Source: an uncultured bacterium (GTDB lineage Bacteria; Actinomycetota; Coriobacteriia; Coriobacteriales; Eggerthellaceae). Taken from it: a DNA stretch of 64,000 nt. The DNA lies in assembly GCA_937890835.1 (NCBI GenBank), contig CALADF010000035.1:1-64000 (forward strand), given 5' to 3'. Each line of letters starts with the position of its first letter. Positions within the stretch are counted from its first letter, which is position 1. The notes beneath the pieces were generated by a model. The model searched no databases. It was not told where the DNA came from and saw only the letters and a list, made by a program, of their open reading frames with translations. A program made the position numbers and the translations under genes. Below are positions 16,054-24,237 of the stretch, piece by piece.

Positions 16054-16469
16054 TGAACGAGAAGATTCTTGAGATCGCAACTCGGTATGAAGAGAGCAGT
16101 TTCTTCACGCGAGCTGGGTTTAGCGACGAAGCTCGCGCGTCGGCTGAGAGCGAACTCAATTTGACGCTGCCTGAACAATACGTTGAGTATCTCAACGTAT
16201 TCGGCCATGGTGGCGTTGGCGGGGTGGAGATTCTGGGCGTGGGATGCGACGGAACCTTGATCTTTGTCGAGGATACTGTGTTCTATCGAAAATACGGCCT
16301 GCCTTTAAACCTTGTGGTTGTTGAAAATCACGACGAATGGCTAACTTGCATCGATTGCAGTACTGGAAAAATCGTTTCCTGGAGCCAGGACGAGGAGACG
16401 CTCCCCGAATGTGATTGCTTTGACGACTACATAGTCGAAGAGTTTCAGGAGGCGGTTGACAACCTCTAG
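16053..16469 (+). CDS. SMI1/KNR4 (SUKH) family immunity-like protein
   Basis: A 138-aa acidic protein. 'LPEQYVEYLNVFGHGGVGGVEILGV' (about residues 40-64) is the SMI1/KNR4 core LP.....Y..h...G, followed by the strand-rich second half with 'VVENHDEWLTCIDCSTGKIVSW' and a terminal acidic helix. SUKH proteins are a large immunity superfamily that bind and block nuclease toxins encoded just upstream. The start codon shares its A with the stop of the LHH nuclease gene (TAATG), an arrangement that would keep immunity in step with toxin. Last gene of the four-gene unit. Confidence 0.88.
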   Translation: MNEKILEIATRYEESSFFTRAGFSDEARASAESELNLTLPEQYVEYLNVFGHGGVGGVEILGVGCDGTLIFVEDTVFYRKYGLPLNLVVVENHDEWLTCIDCSTGKIVSWSQDEETLPECDCFDDYIVEEFQEAVDNL

Positions 16470-17235
16470 AAGCTAAACCACGAGCTGCGGAATAGGGTCT
16501 AGCTCGGAAGTCTCCCGCTTTTCATGCGCTTGCAGCTACCCCTACTGATCGCTATTGTGCGCGAATGCGCCAAGGGCGACGTGTCTTGTGCCGAATTATA
16601 CGAGTACGCGTTTACGTGAGGTCAATTCAGAATCATGTGCTACATTCATTGCTGATTTCTTTTGCTTTGCCAGCGAGTGCGCGCCTGCCGAAAGACGCTA
16701 TGAGCCATCGGCGGGCGCAGCTTTTCGGGCTCCGACTATTGCTGGTGGTGGAATGAGATCGGCTTCCAGGTCTACTTAGATCAGACGAGTGGAGAGCGTT
16801 GCCGTTGCTGCAGGCGAGAACCTCTTTTGAAAGGGGCTCTTTTTTGCGAGAGGATCGCGAGAAGCCTGTCAGGCGATCATTGTGCTGGCAGACGTATTAG
16901 TGGCTTATGAGGTGTTGGCACGGGCGGTTTGATTCCTCCGACCGTCATGCGAATAGATTGTCGACTCTTTAGCTGCATTACGTATCGGGGGCGATCGTGG
17001 GGTTGATGCTCTCGTTTGCGCTGCGGCATTCGTATTCGCTCCCCGTTTGGGAATTGCGTTATCTAGGGAAGCGCTGCATTGTGGGCAGCAGAGCGAATTG
17101 CAATGGTTGGGTTGCAGTTTGAATTGCAGGCCTTAACTCATGCACCCCCAACGTAGCATTATGCGCTCGGACGCGTTTACGATATAGTGATTTTCCTTAA
17201 CTAGATTGGTATCGCATTGGAAAGGCGGCGAGCAT
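16470..17235. other. Intergenic region between island and bioY
   Basis: 766 bp without a convincing gene. Short frames at about 16555-16779 show no family features and have no good ribosome site. Apart from the terminator at 16816-16845 no structure stands out. The lower GC of the island fades here, so it may hold decayed island DNA. The bioY promoter should be within the last 80 bp. Confidence 0.5.
16816..16845 (+). terminator. Probable intrinsic terminator downstream of the island
   Basis: A bulged stem, GAG-CCTCTTT with AAAGGGG-CTC, is followed by TTTTTT (16840-16845). It lies 350 bp after the SUKH gene, before bioY. Confidence 0.6.
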
Positions 17236-17877
17236 ATGGGAGAGATTACGATGCGCGTGGCAGATTCTTCTCGTACGCGCTCCATCGCGTTCGTCGGATT
17301 GACCATCGCCGTCATGGCGGTGTCGGCTTGGGTGGCCATCCCCTTAGGCCCCGTGCCGTTCACGTTGCAGATGTTCGCGATGGCGTTCGCCGTCGTCGTG
17401 CTGACGCCGCGCGAGGCTATCGCCGCCATTGCGGGGTATCTTGCCCTCGGGGCCGTCGGCGTGCCGGTGTTTTCGGGGATGCGCGGCGGCATCGGCGTTC
17501 TTGCCGGCCCTACGGGTGGGTTCATCTGGGGTTTTCTGTTCGGAATCGCGGCGGCGGCGCTGCTGCTCCATGTGGTGCGCAGCCGCACGACATGGGGTGA
17601 CAAGCGCGCGTGGGATGCGGATGTCGCGAAGAACAGCGGTCTTCCCGCGGCGAAGCGGCTCGCCGCGTTCGTGCGGGTGTCCATCGTCGAGATCATCGCG
17701 TGCGCGCTGTTCACCGGCGTCTCGTATTTGTGCGGTTGGGCTCAGTTCATGGCTGTCACGGGCGCGACTCCCGAGGCGGCTTTCCTCACCTGCATCGCCC
17801 CGTTCATCATGGTGGACGGGGCGAAGATTCTCGCTGCGGTCGCTTGCGCGCGTGTCGTGAGGGCGGCGGTTCGTTAG
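17236..17877 (+). CDS. bioY: Biotin ECF transporter S component BioY
   Basis: A 213-aa membrane protein that binds biotin for ECF-type import. Six hydrophobic segments are visible, with the BioY signatures 'IPLGPVPFTLQMFAMAFA' (about residues 33-50), 'GALGVPVFSGMRGGIGVLAGPTGGFIWGF' and a C-terminal 'PFIMVDGAKILAA'. Between helices 3 and 4 there is a polar insert containing 'SRTTWGDKRAWD', larger than usual. Starts at 17236 or 17251 are both possible; the latter has GGGAGAG 7 nt upstream. It is monocistronic, so it must use the shared EcfA1A2T motor encoded at 0.9-3.4 kb or work alone. Confidence 0.92.
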   Translation: MGEITMRVADSSRTRSIAFVGLTIAVMAVSAWVAIPLGPVPFTLQMFAMAFAVVVLTPREAIAAIAGYLALGAVGVPVFSGMRGGIGVLAGPTGGFIWGFLFGIAAAALLLHVVRSRTTWGDKRAWDADVAKNSGLPAAKRLAAFVRVSIVEIIACALFTGVSYLCGWAQFMAVTGATPEAAFLTCIAPFIMVDGAKILAAVACARVVRAAVR

Positions 17878-17898
17878 CCCGAGAGGAGCTCGCTCGAG

Positions 17899-18591
17899 CT
17901 ACGCCTTGAACCGGTATCCGTAGCCGCGCACCGTTTCCACGACGCCGGGATCGTAGCCTGCCTGGGATATCTTGTCGCGAAGACGCTTGACGTGGGTGTC
18001 GACCGTTTTGGTTTCGGTGAGGTACTCCCAGCCCCAAGCGTCATGGAGCAGCTCGTCGCGTGACACCACCTTGCCGGCGTTTTTCATGAGGGCTGCGAGC
18101 AGCTCGAACTCGCGCGGGGTCAGCTCCATCTCGCCCGCGTCCCCCTTCGCCACGTGGGCGTCTTCGTCGAGCGTGATGCCCGATACCGTGATGGTGTTCG
18201 AGGGCGCGAGGACGTCGCCGTGTCCTCGGCGTAAAAGCGCGCGCACGCGGGCGATCAGCTCGCGGACGCCGAACGGCTTGGCGAGGTAGTCATCTCCGCC
18301 TATCTCGAGCCCGACCACCTTGTCAAGCTCGGTGTCACGCGCCGAAAGGAACAAAACGGGTGCGGAGGTTTCGCCCCTCAGGCGGCGGCACAGCTCGTAG
18401 CCGTCCATCCCCGGGAGCATGATGTCGAGGATGAAGAGGTCGTAGGAACGATTCTCGGAAAGCTCGAGCGCCTCTTCTCCGTTGTCGACGATGTCGGCGG
18501 TGTAGCCTTCCTTCGAGAGGGCGTAGCCGACGAATTCCGTGATCGACGAGTCGTCGTCGACGACGAGAATTCGATTGTGCGCTTCGAGCAT
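17899..18591 (-). CDS. OmpR/PhoB-family response regulator, no adjacent kinase
   Basis: A 230-aa two-domain transcription factor. The receiver domain (1-118) has acidic pocket D12-D14, phospho-acceptor D56 in 'DLFILDIMLPG', Thr/Ser in 'LFLSARD' and Lys in 'YLAKPFG'. The winged-helix output domain (about 135-230) has 'ELTPREFELLAALMKNAGKVVSRDELLHDAWGW' and 'VDTHVKRLRDKI'. The ATG at 18591 has AGGAAAGG upstream; a longer frame to 18681 lacks support. No histidine kinase gene is adjacent: bioY converges from the left and coaX diverges on the right. Its targets are unknown. Confidence 0.92.
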   Translation of the reverse strand: MLEAHNRILVVDDDSSITEFVGYALSKEGYTADIVDNGEEALELSENRSYDLFILDIMLPGMDGYELCRRLRGETSAPVLFLSARDTELDKVVGLEIGGDDYLAKPFGVRELIARVRALLRRGHGDVLAPSNTITVSGITLDEDAHVAKGDAGEMELTPREFELLAALMKNAGKVVSRDELLHDAWGWEYLTETKTVDTHVKRLRDKISQAGYDPGVVETVRGYGYRFKA

Positions 18592-18714
18592 ATCGCTGCC
18601 TTTCCTCTGCAACTGGGCGTTTGGCTTCGCGTTAACCCGCCGTGGCGCGGTTGTTATAATGACTCCCATCACTATACTCAACAGCCCCGAGCGACAAGGA
18701 CGTTTGTCACGATT

Positions 18715-19509
18715 ATGTTACTTGCGATTGATGTAGGAAACACTCAGACCGTTCTCGGCGCCTACCGTCGAGAAGACCGCGTGAGGCCGCAGCGGATGTG
18801 GCGCATCGCCACCGACAAGCACGATACCGCCGATGACCTGCACATCAAGCTCGTCTCGCTGCTGACGGCGGAGGGTATTGAGCCGAAGGACGTCGATGCG
18901 GCGGCGCTCTCCTCGGTGGTGCCGCTTCTCGCCAAGGCGTGGGAGCAGGCGCTGCGCGAGCACGCCGGCGTCGAGGCGCGCGTTTGCACCGCGTCCATCG
19001 CGAAAGAGGCGGGGCTTTTCGAGGCGGATTATCCCAATCCGCGTGAGATCGGCGCCGACCGCGTCGCCGACGCCATTGCCGCCCGACGGCTCTACGGGGC
19101 GCCGGTTATCGTGGTCGACTTCGGCACGGCGACCAACATCGAGGTCATCGACGCGCGCGGTTGCTTCATCGGCGGCATCATCGCGCCCGGCGTGGAGACG
19201 AGTGCGAGCGCCCTGTTCTCCCATGCCACGCGTCTTGCCGCCACCGAGCTCGAGGCACCGCCCGCGCCCGTGGGCACCTCGACCGAGGAGGCCATTCAGT
19301 CGGGCATCGTGTTCGGCGAGGCGGGCAGGGTGGACGGCTTGATCGAGCGCGTGTTCGAGCAGATCGGGTGTCGCTGCCCCGTCGTGGCCACAGGGGGCCT
19401 TGCCTCGCTGGTCGGTGCTCATGCGCGCACGGTCACCGACGTGCTTCCCGAGCTGACGCTGGAGGGGCTGCGCCTTCTGGCCGCCGTCGAAGGGGACTTC
19501 AGCGCGTAG
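18715..19509 (+). CDS. coaX: Type III pantothenate kinase
   Basis: A 264-aa enzyme of the ASKHA fold that phosphorylates pantothenate, the first step of CoA synthesis. 'LLAIDVGNTQTVLG' (residues 2-15) is the phosphate-binding loop, 'PREIGADRVADAIAAR' contains the pantothenate-site Gly-Ala-Asp-Arg, and 'IVVDFGTATNIEVID' and 'GGIIAPGVETSASALF' follow. It ends with 'VVATGGLASLV'. The ribosome site before ATG 18715 is weak (AGGA about 14 nt upstream). The gene diverges from the response regulator. Confidence 0.93.
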   Translation: MLLAIDVGNTQTVLGAYRREDRVRPQRMWRIATDKHDTADDLHIKLVSLLTAEGIEPKDVDAAALSSVVPLLAKAWEQALREHAGVEARVCTASIAKEAGLFEADYPNPREIGADRVADAIAARRLYGAPVIVVDFGTATNIEVIDARGCFIGGIIAPGVETSASALFSHATRLAATELEAPPAPVGTSTEEAIQSGIVFGEAGRVDGLIERVFEQIGCRCPVVATGGLASLVGAHARTVTDVLPELTLEGLRLLAAVEGDFSA

Positions 19510-19817
19510 GATCTCGATTGCCTGCGGCGCGGCGCGATCCGCGTGGCTCACGGTGCGCGGCGACGCTCGCGGCTGACGTGTTTTGCCTGACCGTTCCGTC
19601 GCGCGCGTCGATCGGCTCACGGCGTGCACTCGGGCTTCGGGGTCGAGCGGACGCAGCTTCCCGGATCGCGACCATCAGTCCGCCATCTCTCGCCGTCGGA
19701 AGAGGCCGCGTGGAATATCTTTTCCGCAGCCGATAGAATGAACGGGTCTTGAACGTAGGGGCGCCGTACGGAATCACGTGCGGCGCCGTTTCATCGATCA
19801 CAGAAAGCGGGCCCGAC
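19510..19817. other. Intergenic region with hairpin upstream of fhs
   Basis: 308 bp without a gene. An 11-bp stem (19760-19770 with 19777-19787, one wobble pair, loop of 6) lies 30 bp before the fhs start and is followed by GTTTC only, so it is at best a weak terminator or a leader structure. No folate riboswitch pattern was seen. Confidence 0.5.
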
Positions 19818-21506
19818 ATGTTGACTGACATTGAAATTGCCCAGGCGGCTGAGCCGAAGCGCATCACCGAGATCGCGGAGCGCGCAGGCGTCGACGAGAA
19901 GTACCTTGAGTGCTACGGCAAGTATAAGGCGAAGGTCGATTACAACCTTCTGCGCGAAGAGGATCATACGCCCGGCAAGCTCGTCTTGGTGACGGCCATC
20001 AATCCCACGACTGCGGGCGAGGGCAAGACCACCACCACGGTCGGCCTGGCTGACGCGCTGTCGCGTCGCGGCGAGAACGTCATGGTGGCGTTGCGCGAGC
20101 CTTCCCTCGGGCCCGTGTTCGGCATCAAGGGCGGCGCCGCCGGCGGCGGATACGCCCAGGTCGTCCCGATGGAGGACATCAACCTTCACTTCACCGGCGA
20201 CTTTCACGCCATCGGCGCGGCGAACAACCTGCTCGCGGCGCTCCTCGACGCGCATATCCACAACGGCAACGAACTTGGCATAGACGTGCGCAAGATCACC
20301 TGGAAGCGTGTCGTCGACATGAACGATCGCCAGCTGCGCAACATCGTCGACGGTCTGGGCGGCAAGGCGCACGGCGTGCCGCGCGAGGACGGCTTCGACA
20401 TCACGGTGGCGTCCGAGGTCATGGCCATCTTCTGCCTGGCAACCTCCATCACCGACCTCAAGGAGCGCTTGGGGCGTATTGTTGTCGGATACACCTACGA
20501 CGACAAACCCGTCACCGCGCACGATTTGCATGCCGAGGGCGCGATGTGCGCGCTGCTGAAGGACGCGCTCAAGCCCAACCTGGTGCAGACGCTCGAGGGC
20601 ACGCCGGCGTTCGTGCACGGCGGCCCGTTCGCCAACATCGCGCATGGCTGCAACTCCATCATGGCCACGCGCATGGCCATGGCGCTCGGCGACTACTGCG
20701 TGACCGAGGCGGGCTTCGGCGCCGATCTAGGCGCGGAGAAGTTCCTCGACATCAAATGCCGTCTCGCGGGGCTGAAGCCCGATGCGGTGGTGGTCGTCGC
20801 CACGGTGCGCGCGCTCAAAAATCACGGCGGCGTGGCTAAAGCCGATCTCAACGAGGAGAACCTCGAAGCTTTGGAAGCGGGTCTTCCCAACCTGCTGCAG
20901 CATGTGGAGAACATCACGCAGGTGTACAAGCTGCCCTGCGTCGTGGCCATCAACGCGTTCCCGACCGATACCAAGGCCGAGCTCGACCTGGTGGAGGCGA
21001 AATGCCGTGAGCTGGGTGTGAACGTCGCGCTGTCCGAGGTGTGGGCCAAGGGCGGCGAGGGCGGTCTGGCGCTTGCCGACGAGGTGGTGCGTCTGTGCGC
21101 CGAGGGTGACGCGGAAGGACGCAGCGCCGAGACGTTCGAGTTCGCTTACGAAGACGATTTGTCCATCGCCGAGAAGATCGAGGCTATCGCACGTCGCGTT
21201 TACCATGCCGATGGCGTCACCTTCGAGCCTGCTGCGAAAAAGGAGATTGCTCAGCTGGAGAAACTCGGGTTCGGCGGCATGCCCGTGTGCATGGCGAAGA
21301 CGCAGTACTCTTTCAGCGACGATCAGACCAAGCTCGGTGCGCCGCGCGGCTTCAACGTGACGGTGCGTCAGGTGAAGGTTTCCGCAGGCGCGGGCTTCGT
21401 CGTCGCGCTCACGGGGTCGATCATGACCATGCCCGGTTTGGGTAAAAGCCCTGCGGCGTTCAGGATCGACGTCGACGAGACCGGCGTTATCTCTGGCTTG
21501 TTCTAG
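19818..21506 (+). CDS. fhs: Formate-tetrahydrofolate ligase
   Basis: A 562-aa enzyme that makes 10-formyl-THF from formate, THF and ATP, the entry of formate into one-carbon metabolism. The P-loop 'NPTTAGEGKTTTTVGLADAL' is at about residues 63-82. 'EPSLGPVFGIKGGAAGGGYAQVVPMEDINLHFTGD' and 'TVRALKNHGG' are family signatures, and the C terminus ends with the conserved 'TGSIMTMPGLGKSPAA'. The ATG at 19818 is preferred over an upstream 19749 frame because it matches the family N terminus 'DIEIAQ'. fchA and folD follow, giving a formate-to-methylene-THF set. Confidence 0.97.
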   Translation: MLTDIEIAQAAEPKRITEIAERAGVDEKYLECYGKYKAKVDYNLLREEDHTPGKLVLVTAINPTTAGEGKTTTTVGLADALSRRGENVMVALREPSLGPVFGIKGGAAGGGYAQVVPMEDINLHFTGDFHAIGAANNLLAALLDAHIHNGNELGIDVRKITWKRVVDMNDRQLRNIVDGLGGKAHGVPREDGFDITVASEVMAIFCLATSITDLKERLGRIVVGYTYDDKPVTAHDLHAEGAMCALLKDALKPNLVQTLEGTPAFVHGGPFANIAHGCNSIMATRMAMALGDYCVTEAGFGADLGAEKFLDIKCRLAGLKPDAVVVVATVRALKNHGGVAKADLNEENLEALEAGLPNLLQHVENITQVYKLPCVVAINAFPTDTKAELDLVEAKCRELGVNVALSEVWAKGGEGGLALADEVVRLCAEGDAEGRSAETFEFAYEDDLSIAEKIEAIARRVYHADGVTFEPAAKKEIAQLEKLGFGGMPVCMAKTQYSFSDDQTKLGAPRGFNVTVRQVKVSAGAGFVVALTGSIMTMPGLGKSPAAFRIDVDETGVISGLF

Positions 21507-21521
21507 CGGCTTTCGCGAGCT

Positions 21522-21675
21522 TGACGCGATTCTGGCGCGAACCCGATACGTGCCTGGCGCGATTCTGGCGCAAGTGTGGTCTGAATCCGGCGCAAACCTG
21601 ACGCGGGTCAAGCATGGGCCTGACATGAATCTGGTTTGTGCCTGACGTAAACTCAGCATGAACTCAACGTGGCGG
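21522..21675. repeat. Degenerate 11-bp tandem repeat array (14 units)
   Basis: From 21522 the sequence can be cut into 14 consecutive 11-mers resembling TGRCGCGAAYC, for example TGACGCGATTC, TGGCGCGAACC, TGGCGCGATTC, TGGCGCAAGTG, CGGCGCAAACC, TGACGCGGGTC, TGACATGAATC and TGACGTAAACT. A 33-bp higher period is also visible, with starts at 21522, 21555, 21588 and 21621. Similarity decays to the right, and the last unit runs into the terminator stem. It lies between fhs and fchA and is non-coding. One helical turn per unit would put all copies on one face of DNA. Confidence 0.7.
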
Positions 21676-21707
21676 CACGTCTTCAGACGCGTCGCCACGT
21701 TTCTTCT
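21666..21707 (+). terminator. Hairpin terminator between fhs and fchA
   Basis: 16-nt arms (21666-21681 and 21686-21701) pair with a single A-C mismatch and one G-T pair around TTCA, followed by TCTTCT. The tail is weak, so partial read-through into fchA is possible. Confidence 0.7.
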
Positions 21708-21723
21708 AACGAAAGGTTGAACA

Positions 21724-22350
21724 TTGGTCGATACTCGTTTCATCGATGAGCTCGCAAGTGCCGCCCCGACGCCGGGCGGCGGCGGGGCGGCGGCGTATTG
21801 CGGCGCGCTCGCCGCGGCGCTGGCCTCCATGGTTGGCAACCTCACCGTGGGCAAGAAGCGCTACGCCGAGGTGGAAGATGATGTGCGCGCGGCGCTCGAA
21901 AGGCTCGATGCGATGCGCGCTCAACTCGTAGCGCTGGTGGATGAGGACGCGCGCGCCTTCGAGCCGCTCGCATCCGCGTATCGGATGCCGAAATCGACGC
22001 CGGAAGAGGCCGCTGCGAAAGATCGCGCGATGCAGGAGGCTCTTATCGGGGCGTGCGAGGCGCCTCTCGCCATCATGCGGTTGTGCTCTACGGTGATTGA
22101 CGAGTGCGAGTTTCTCGCACGTGAGGGAAGCCGCATGGCGGTATCGGACGCGGGCGTGGCCGTGGCGTTCGCGCGCGCGGCTCTGCTCGGCGCCAGCTTG
22201 AACGTCTACATCAACGTGGGTTCGATATCGGACGAGGGTCGTTCGCGGGCGTATCGCGAAGAGGCCGACGGGCTCATCGCCGATGGCGTCGCCCGGGCGG
22301 ATGCGGTTTACGCTTACGTGGCAGGGACGTTGGGCGCGCCGACGGCGTAA
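21724..22350 (+). CDS. fchA: Methenyl-THF cyclohydrolase / cyclodeaminase family protein
   Basis: A 208-aa helical protein of the formiminotransferase-cyclodeaminase C-terminal family (FchA). 'SAAPTPGGGGAAAYCGALAAALASMVGNLTVGK' (about residues 12-45) is the folate-binding signature, and the conserved Asp in 'LVDEDARAFEPLASAY' is the likely catalytic residue. It starts with TTG at 21724, with GAAAGG 7 nt upstream. Between fhs and folD its role is almost certainly methenyl-THF cyclohydrolase, interconverting 10-formyl- and 5,10-methenyl-THF. That matters because the FolD next door appears to have lost this activity. Confidence 0.9.
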   Translation: MVDTRFIDELASAAPTPGGGGAAAYCGALAAALASMVGNLTVGKKRYAEVEDDVRAALERLDAMRAQLVALVDEDARAFEPLASAYRMPKSTPEEAAAKDRAMQEALIGACEAPLAIMRLCSTVIDECEFLAREGSRMAVSDAGVAVAFARAALLGASLNVYINVGSISDEGRSRAYREEADGLIADGVARADAVYAYVAGTLGAPTA

Positions 22351-22663
22351 AGATCGCGCGGGGTTGCGCTCACGTTGGAGTGGCGCGCTAGGTAAACAGC
22401 CCGTCGTCGCCCTCGCATCGGAACGGCGCAGGCGAGCATCTCGCTGCTTCGCCCCTCGTGCTCTCATCGCTTCGTTGACGCGGCGCAATCGTTTTGTTGA
22501 TGGGTTGCCACCCCCGTCTTCTTGGCATGGTTGAAGACGTGCATCCCTTCGCGATGAGGCATCCCCCTTGTCGGCGTTTCGTGGGTTTCCCCTCGGCAGG
22601 CCTCGGCCTTGTTGTTTTCCCCTAACATGTGACGCGGTTTGTAGTGAACACGAAGGGGGAGCT
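22351..22663. other. Intergenic region between fchA and folD
   Basis: 313 bp with no supported gene, clear promoter or terminator. An open frame that joins folD from 22568 starts with TTG without a ribosome site and is taken as leader sequence. Confidence 0.5.
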
Positions 22664-23521
22664 GTGGCGAAGTTGCTGCTCGGCAAAGAAGTCGTCGATG
22701 CTATGGGCGAGGCGGCTGTCTCGCGCGTCGAGGCGTTGAGGAACCGGGGCGTTGTCCCGACGCTCGCGATCGTGCGGATGGGCGAGCGGCCCGACGATCT
22801 GTCTTACGAGCGCACGGCGGTCAAGCGCGCCGAGAAGCTCGGCGTGAGCGTGCGAACGTTCGTCTTGGACGCGGACGCTTCCGAAGAGGAGCTTCTCGAC
22901 GTCATCGGGGAGGTCAACGAAGATGACGGGATCCACGGTTGCTTGATGTTCAGGCCGCTGCCGGCTCATATCGACGAGACGCGCGTGTGCAACGAGCTGT
23001 CGGTTCGCAAGGACATCGACGGCATTACGCGCGCATCGCTGGCAAGCGTGTTCACGGGCGAGGGCGAGGGCTTTCCTCCCGCGACGGCGCAAGCGTGTTT
23101 TTCGATGCTCGATCATCACGGAATCCCGGTGGCGGGTAAGCGCGTGGTCGTCGTCGGTCGAAGCCTGGTCATCGGCAGGCCGGCTGCCGCTATGTTTCTC
23201 AATCGCGATGCGACGGTGACCGTCTGTCATTCGCGCACCGTCGGCTTGGCGGATGCTATGCGCGAGGTCGATATCGTCGTGTGCGCCACCGGGCGTGCGC
23301 GCGCGTACGGCGCGGAGTGTTTCCGTCAGGGGCAGACGGTGCTCGACGTCGGCATCAACTTCGACGAAGCGGGGAACATGTGCGGCGACGTCGACTACGC
23401 TGCGGTCGAGCCTGTGGTCGACGCCATCACGCCCGTGCCGCGCGGGCTCGGGTCGGTGACGACGAGCGTCACCATGGATCACGTGATCCGCGCCGCCGAG
23501 ACCGTCGTTTCAAAGGGTTAG
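22664..23521 (+). CDS. folD: Methylene-THF dehydrogenase FolD, cyclohydrolase Lys lost
   Basis: A 285-aa FolD homologue that oxidises or forms 5,10-methylene-THF with NAD(P). The Rossmann part has 'GRSLVIGRPAAAMFL' and 'VDIVVCATG', and the folate end is 'TPVPRGLGSVTTSVTMDH'. Aligned without gaps to E. coli FolD, the catalytic Lys of the YxxxK motif is Ala52 (Y48 is kept) and the active-site Gln before 'PLP' is Phe96, while the Asp in 'KDIDG' is kept. These changes should remove cyclohydrolase activity but may leave the dehydrogenase. The GTG at 22664 follows GGGGGAG. FchA two genes upstream would supply the missing step. Confidence 0.92.
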   Translation: MAKLLLGKEVVDAMGEAAVSRVEALRNRGVVPTLAIVRMGERPDDLSYERTAVKRAEKLGVSVRTFVLDADASEEELLDVIGEVNEDDGIHGCLMFRPLPAHIDETRVCNELSVRKDIDGITRASLASVFTGEGEGFPPATAQACFSMLDHHGIPVAGKRVVVVGRSLVIGRPAAAMFLNRDATVTVCHSRTVGLADAMREVDIVVCATGRARAYGAECFRQGQTVLDVGINFDEAGNMCGDVDYAAVEPVVDAITPVPRGLGSVTTSVTMDHVIRAAETVVSKG

Positions 23522-23716
23522 GCGACCCTCGCCTTTCCCTTTGGTTCGCATCCGGCGCCCGATCGTCGCAGACGCCGGTTTCCTCGGTTCTTCTCGTGCG
23601 GGTTCGCTCTCAACCTGCCGGGCTTCCCGGCTCGCTTTGCACCGGCGTTCTGCTCGTTTATTGTTCCCTGTGGCTTCGATTGCGTCACGTCGGTGGATAT
23701 GTCGTATCATGAGCGC

Positions 23717-24232
23717 ATGGCTAACGGATTGACATACACGCGCAAGACGTCCTCGACGGAGGGGACCAAGCAACTCGCCTCGACGCTGGCCCCGTATCTG
23801 CATCCGGGCGACGTCGTCGTTCTTTCGGGCGACCTCGGCGCGGGTAAGACCCAGTTCGTGCAGGGCGTCGCTGCGGCTCTTGGCGTGCGCGCCCCGGTCA
23901 CCAGCCCCACCTTCAACATCTTGCTTTCCTACGTAGACGGCAGGATCCCGCTGTACCACCTCGATTTGTATCGGCTCGAGGACGCTGACGAGCTCGAGGA
24001 CATCGACTACTATGCGCTTATCGACGGCGACGGCGACGGCGCAGCGTTCATCGAGTGGGGGGAGAAGTTCCCCGAGGAGCTGCCTTGCGACTACCTCGAG
24101 ATCGTTATCACCGCTGACGAGCAGGGGCATCGCACCGTTCGCGTCCATTCGTTCGGGTCGCGTTCGCGGCAGCTGCTCTTCGTTTGGGCGAGCGATTCGA
24201 AGTCGCGCCTTTCCAAGACATCAGGAAGCTGA
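23717..24232 (+). CDS. tsaE: tRNA t6A biosynthesis ATPase TsaE
   Basis: A 171-aa P-loop protein that drives turnover of the threonylcarbamoyl-AMP transferase complex in t6A37 tRNA modification. Walker A is 'SGDLGAGKTQFVQG', then 'VTSPTFNILLSYVDG', 'LYHLDLYRLED' with the Mg-binding Asp, and 'AAFIEWGEKFPEELP'. The ATG at 23717 gives the usual TsaE length; ATG 23699 or GTG 23693 are possible earlier starts. The last 30 residues are an extra basic tail that ends 5 bp before the TsaB-RimI-TsaD gene, so the two are co-transcribed. Confidence 0.94.
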   Translation: MANGLTYTRKTSSTEGTKQLASTLAPYLHPGDVVVLSGDLGAGKTQFVQGVAAALGVRAPVTSPTFNILLSYVDGRIPLYHLDLYRLEDADELEDIDYYALIDGDGDGAAFIEWGEKFPEELPCDYLEIVITADEQGHRTVRVHSFGSRSRQLLFVWASDSKSRLSKTSGS

Positions 24233-24237
24233 CGTTC

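Noticed and set aside
19700..19817. A tetrahydrofolate or other folate riboswitch before fhs.
   Set aside because: Only a single simple hairpin is present; the conserved THF riboswitch blocks are missing.
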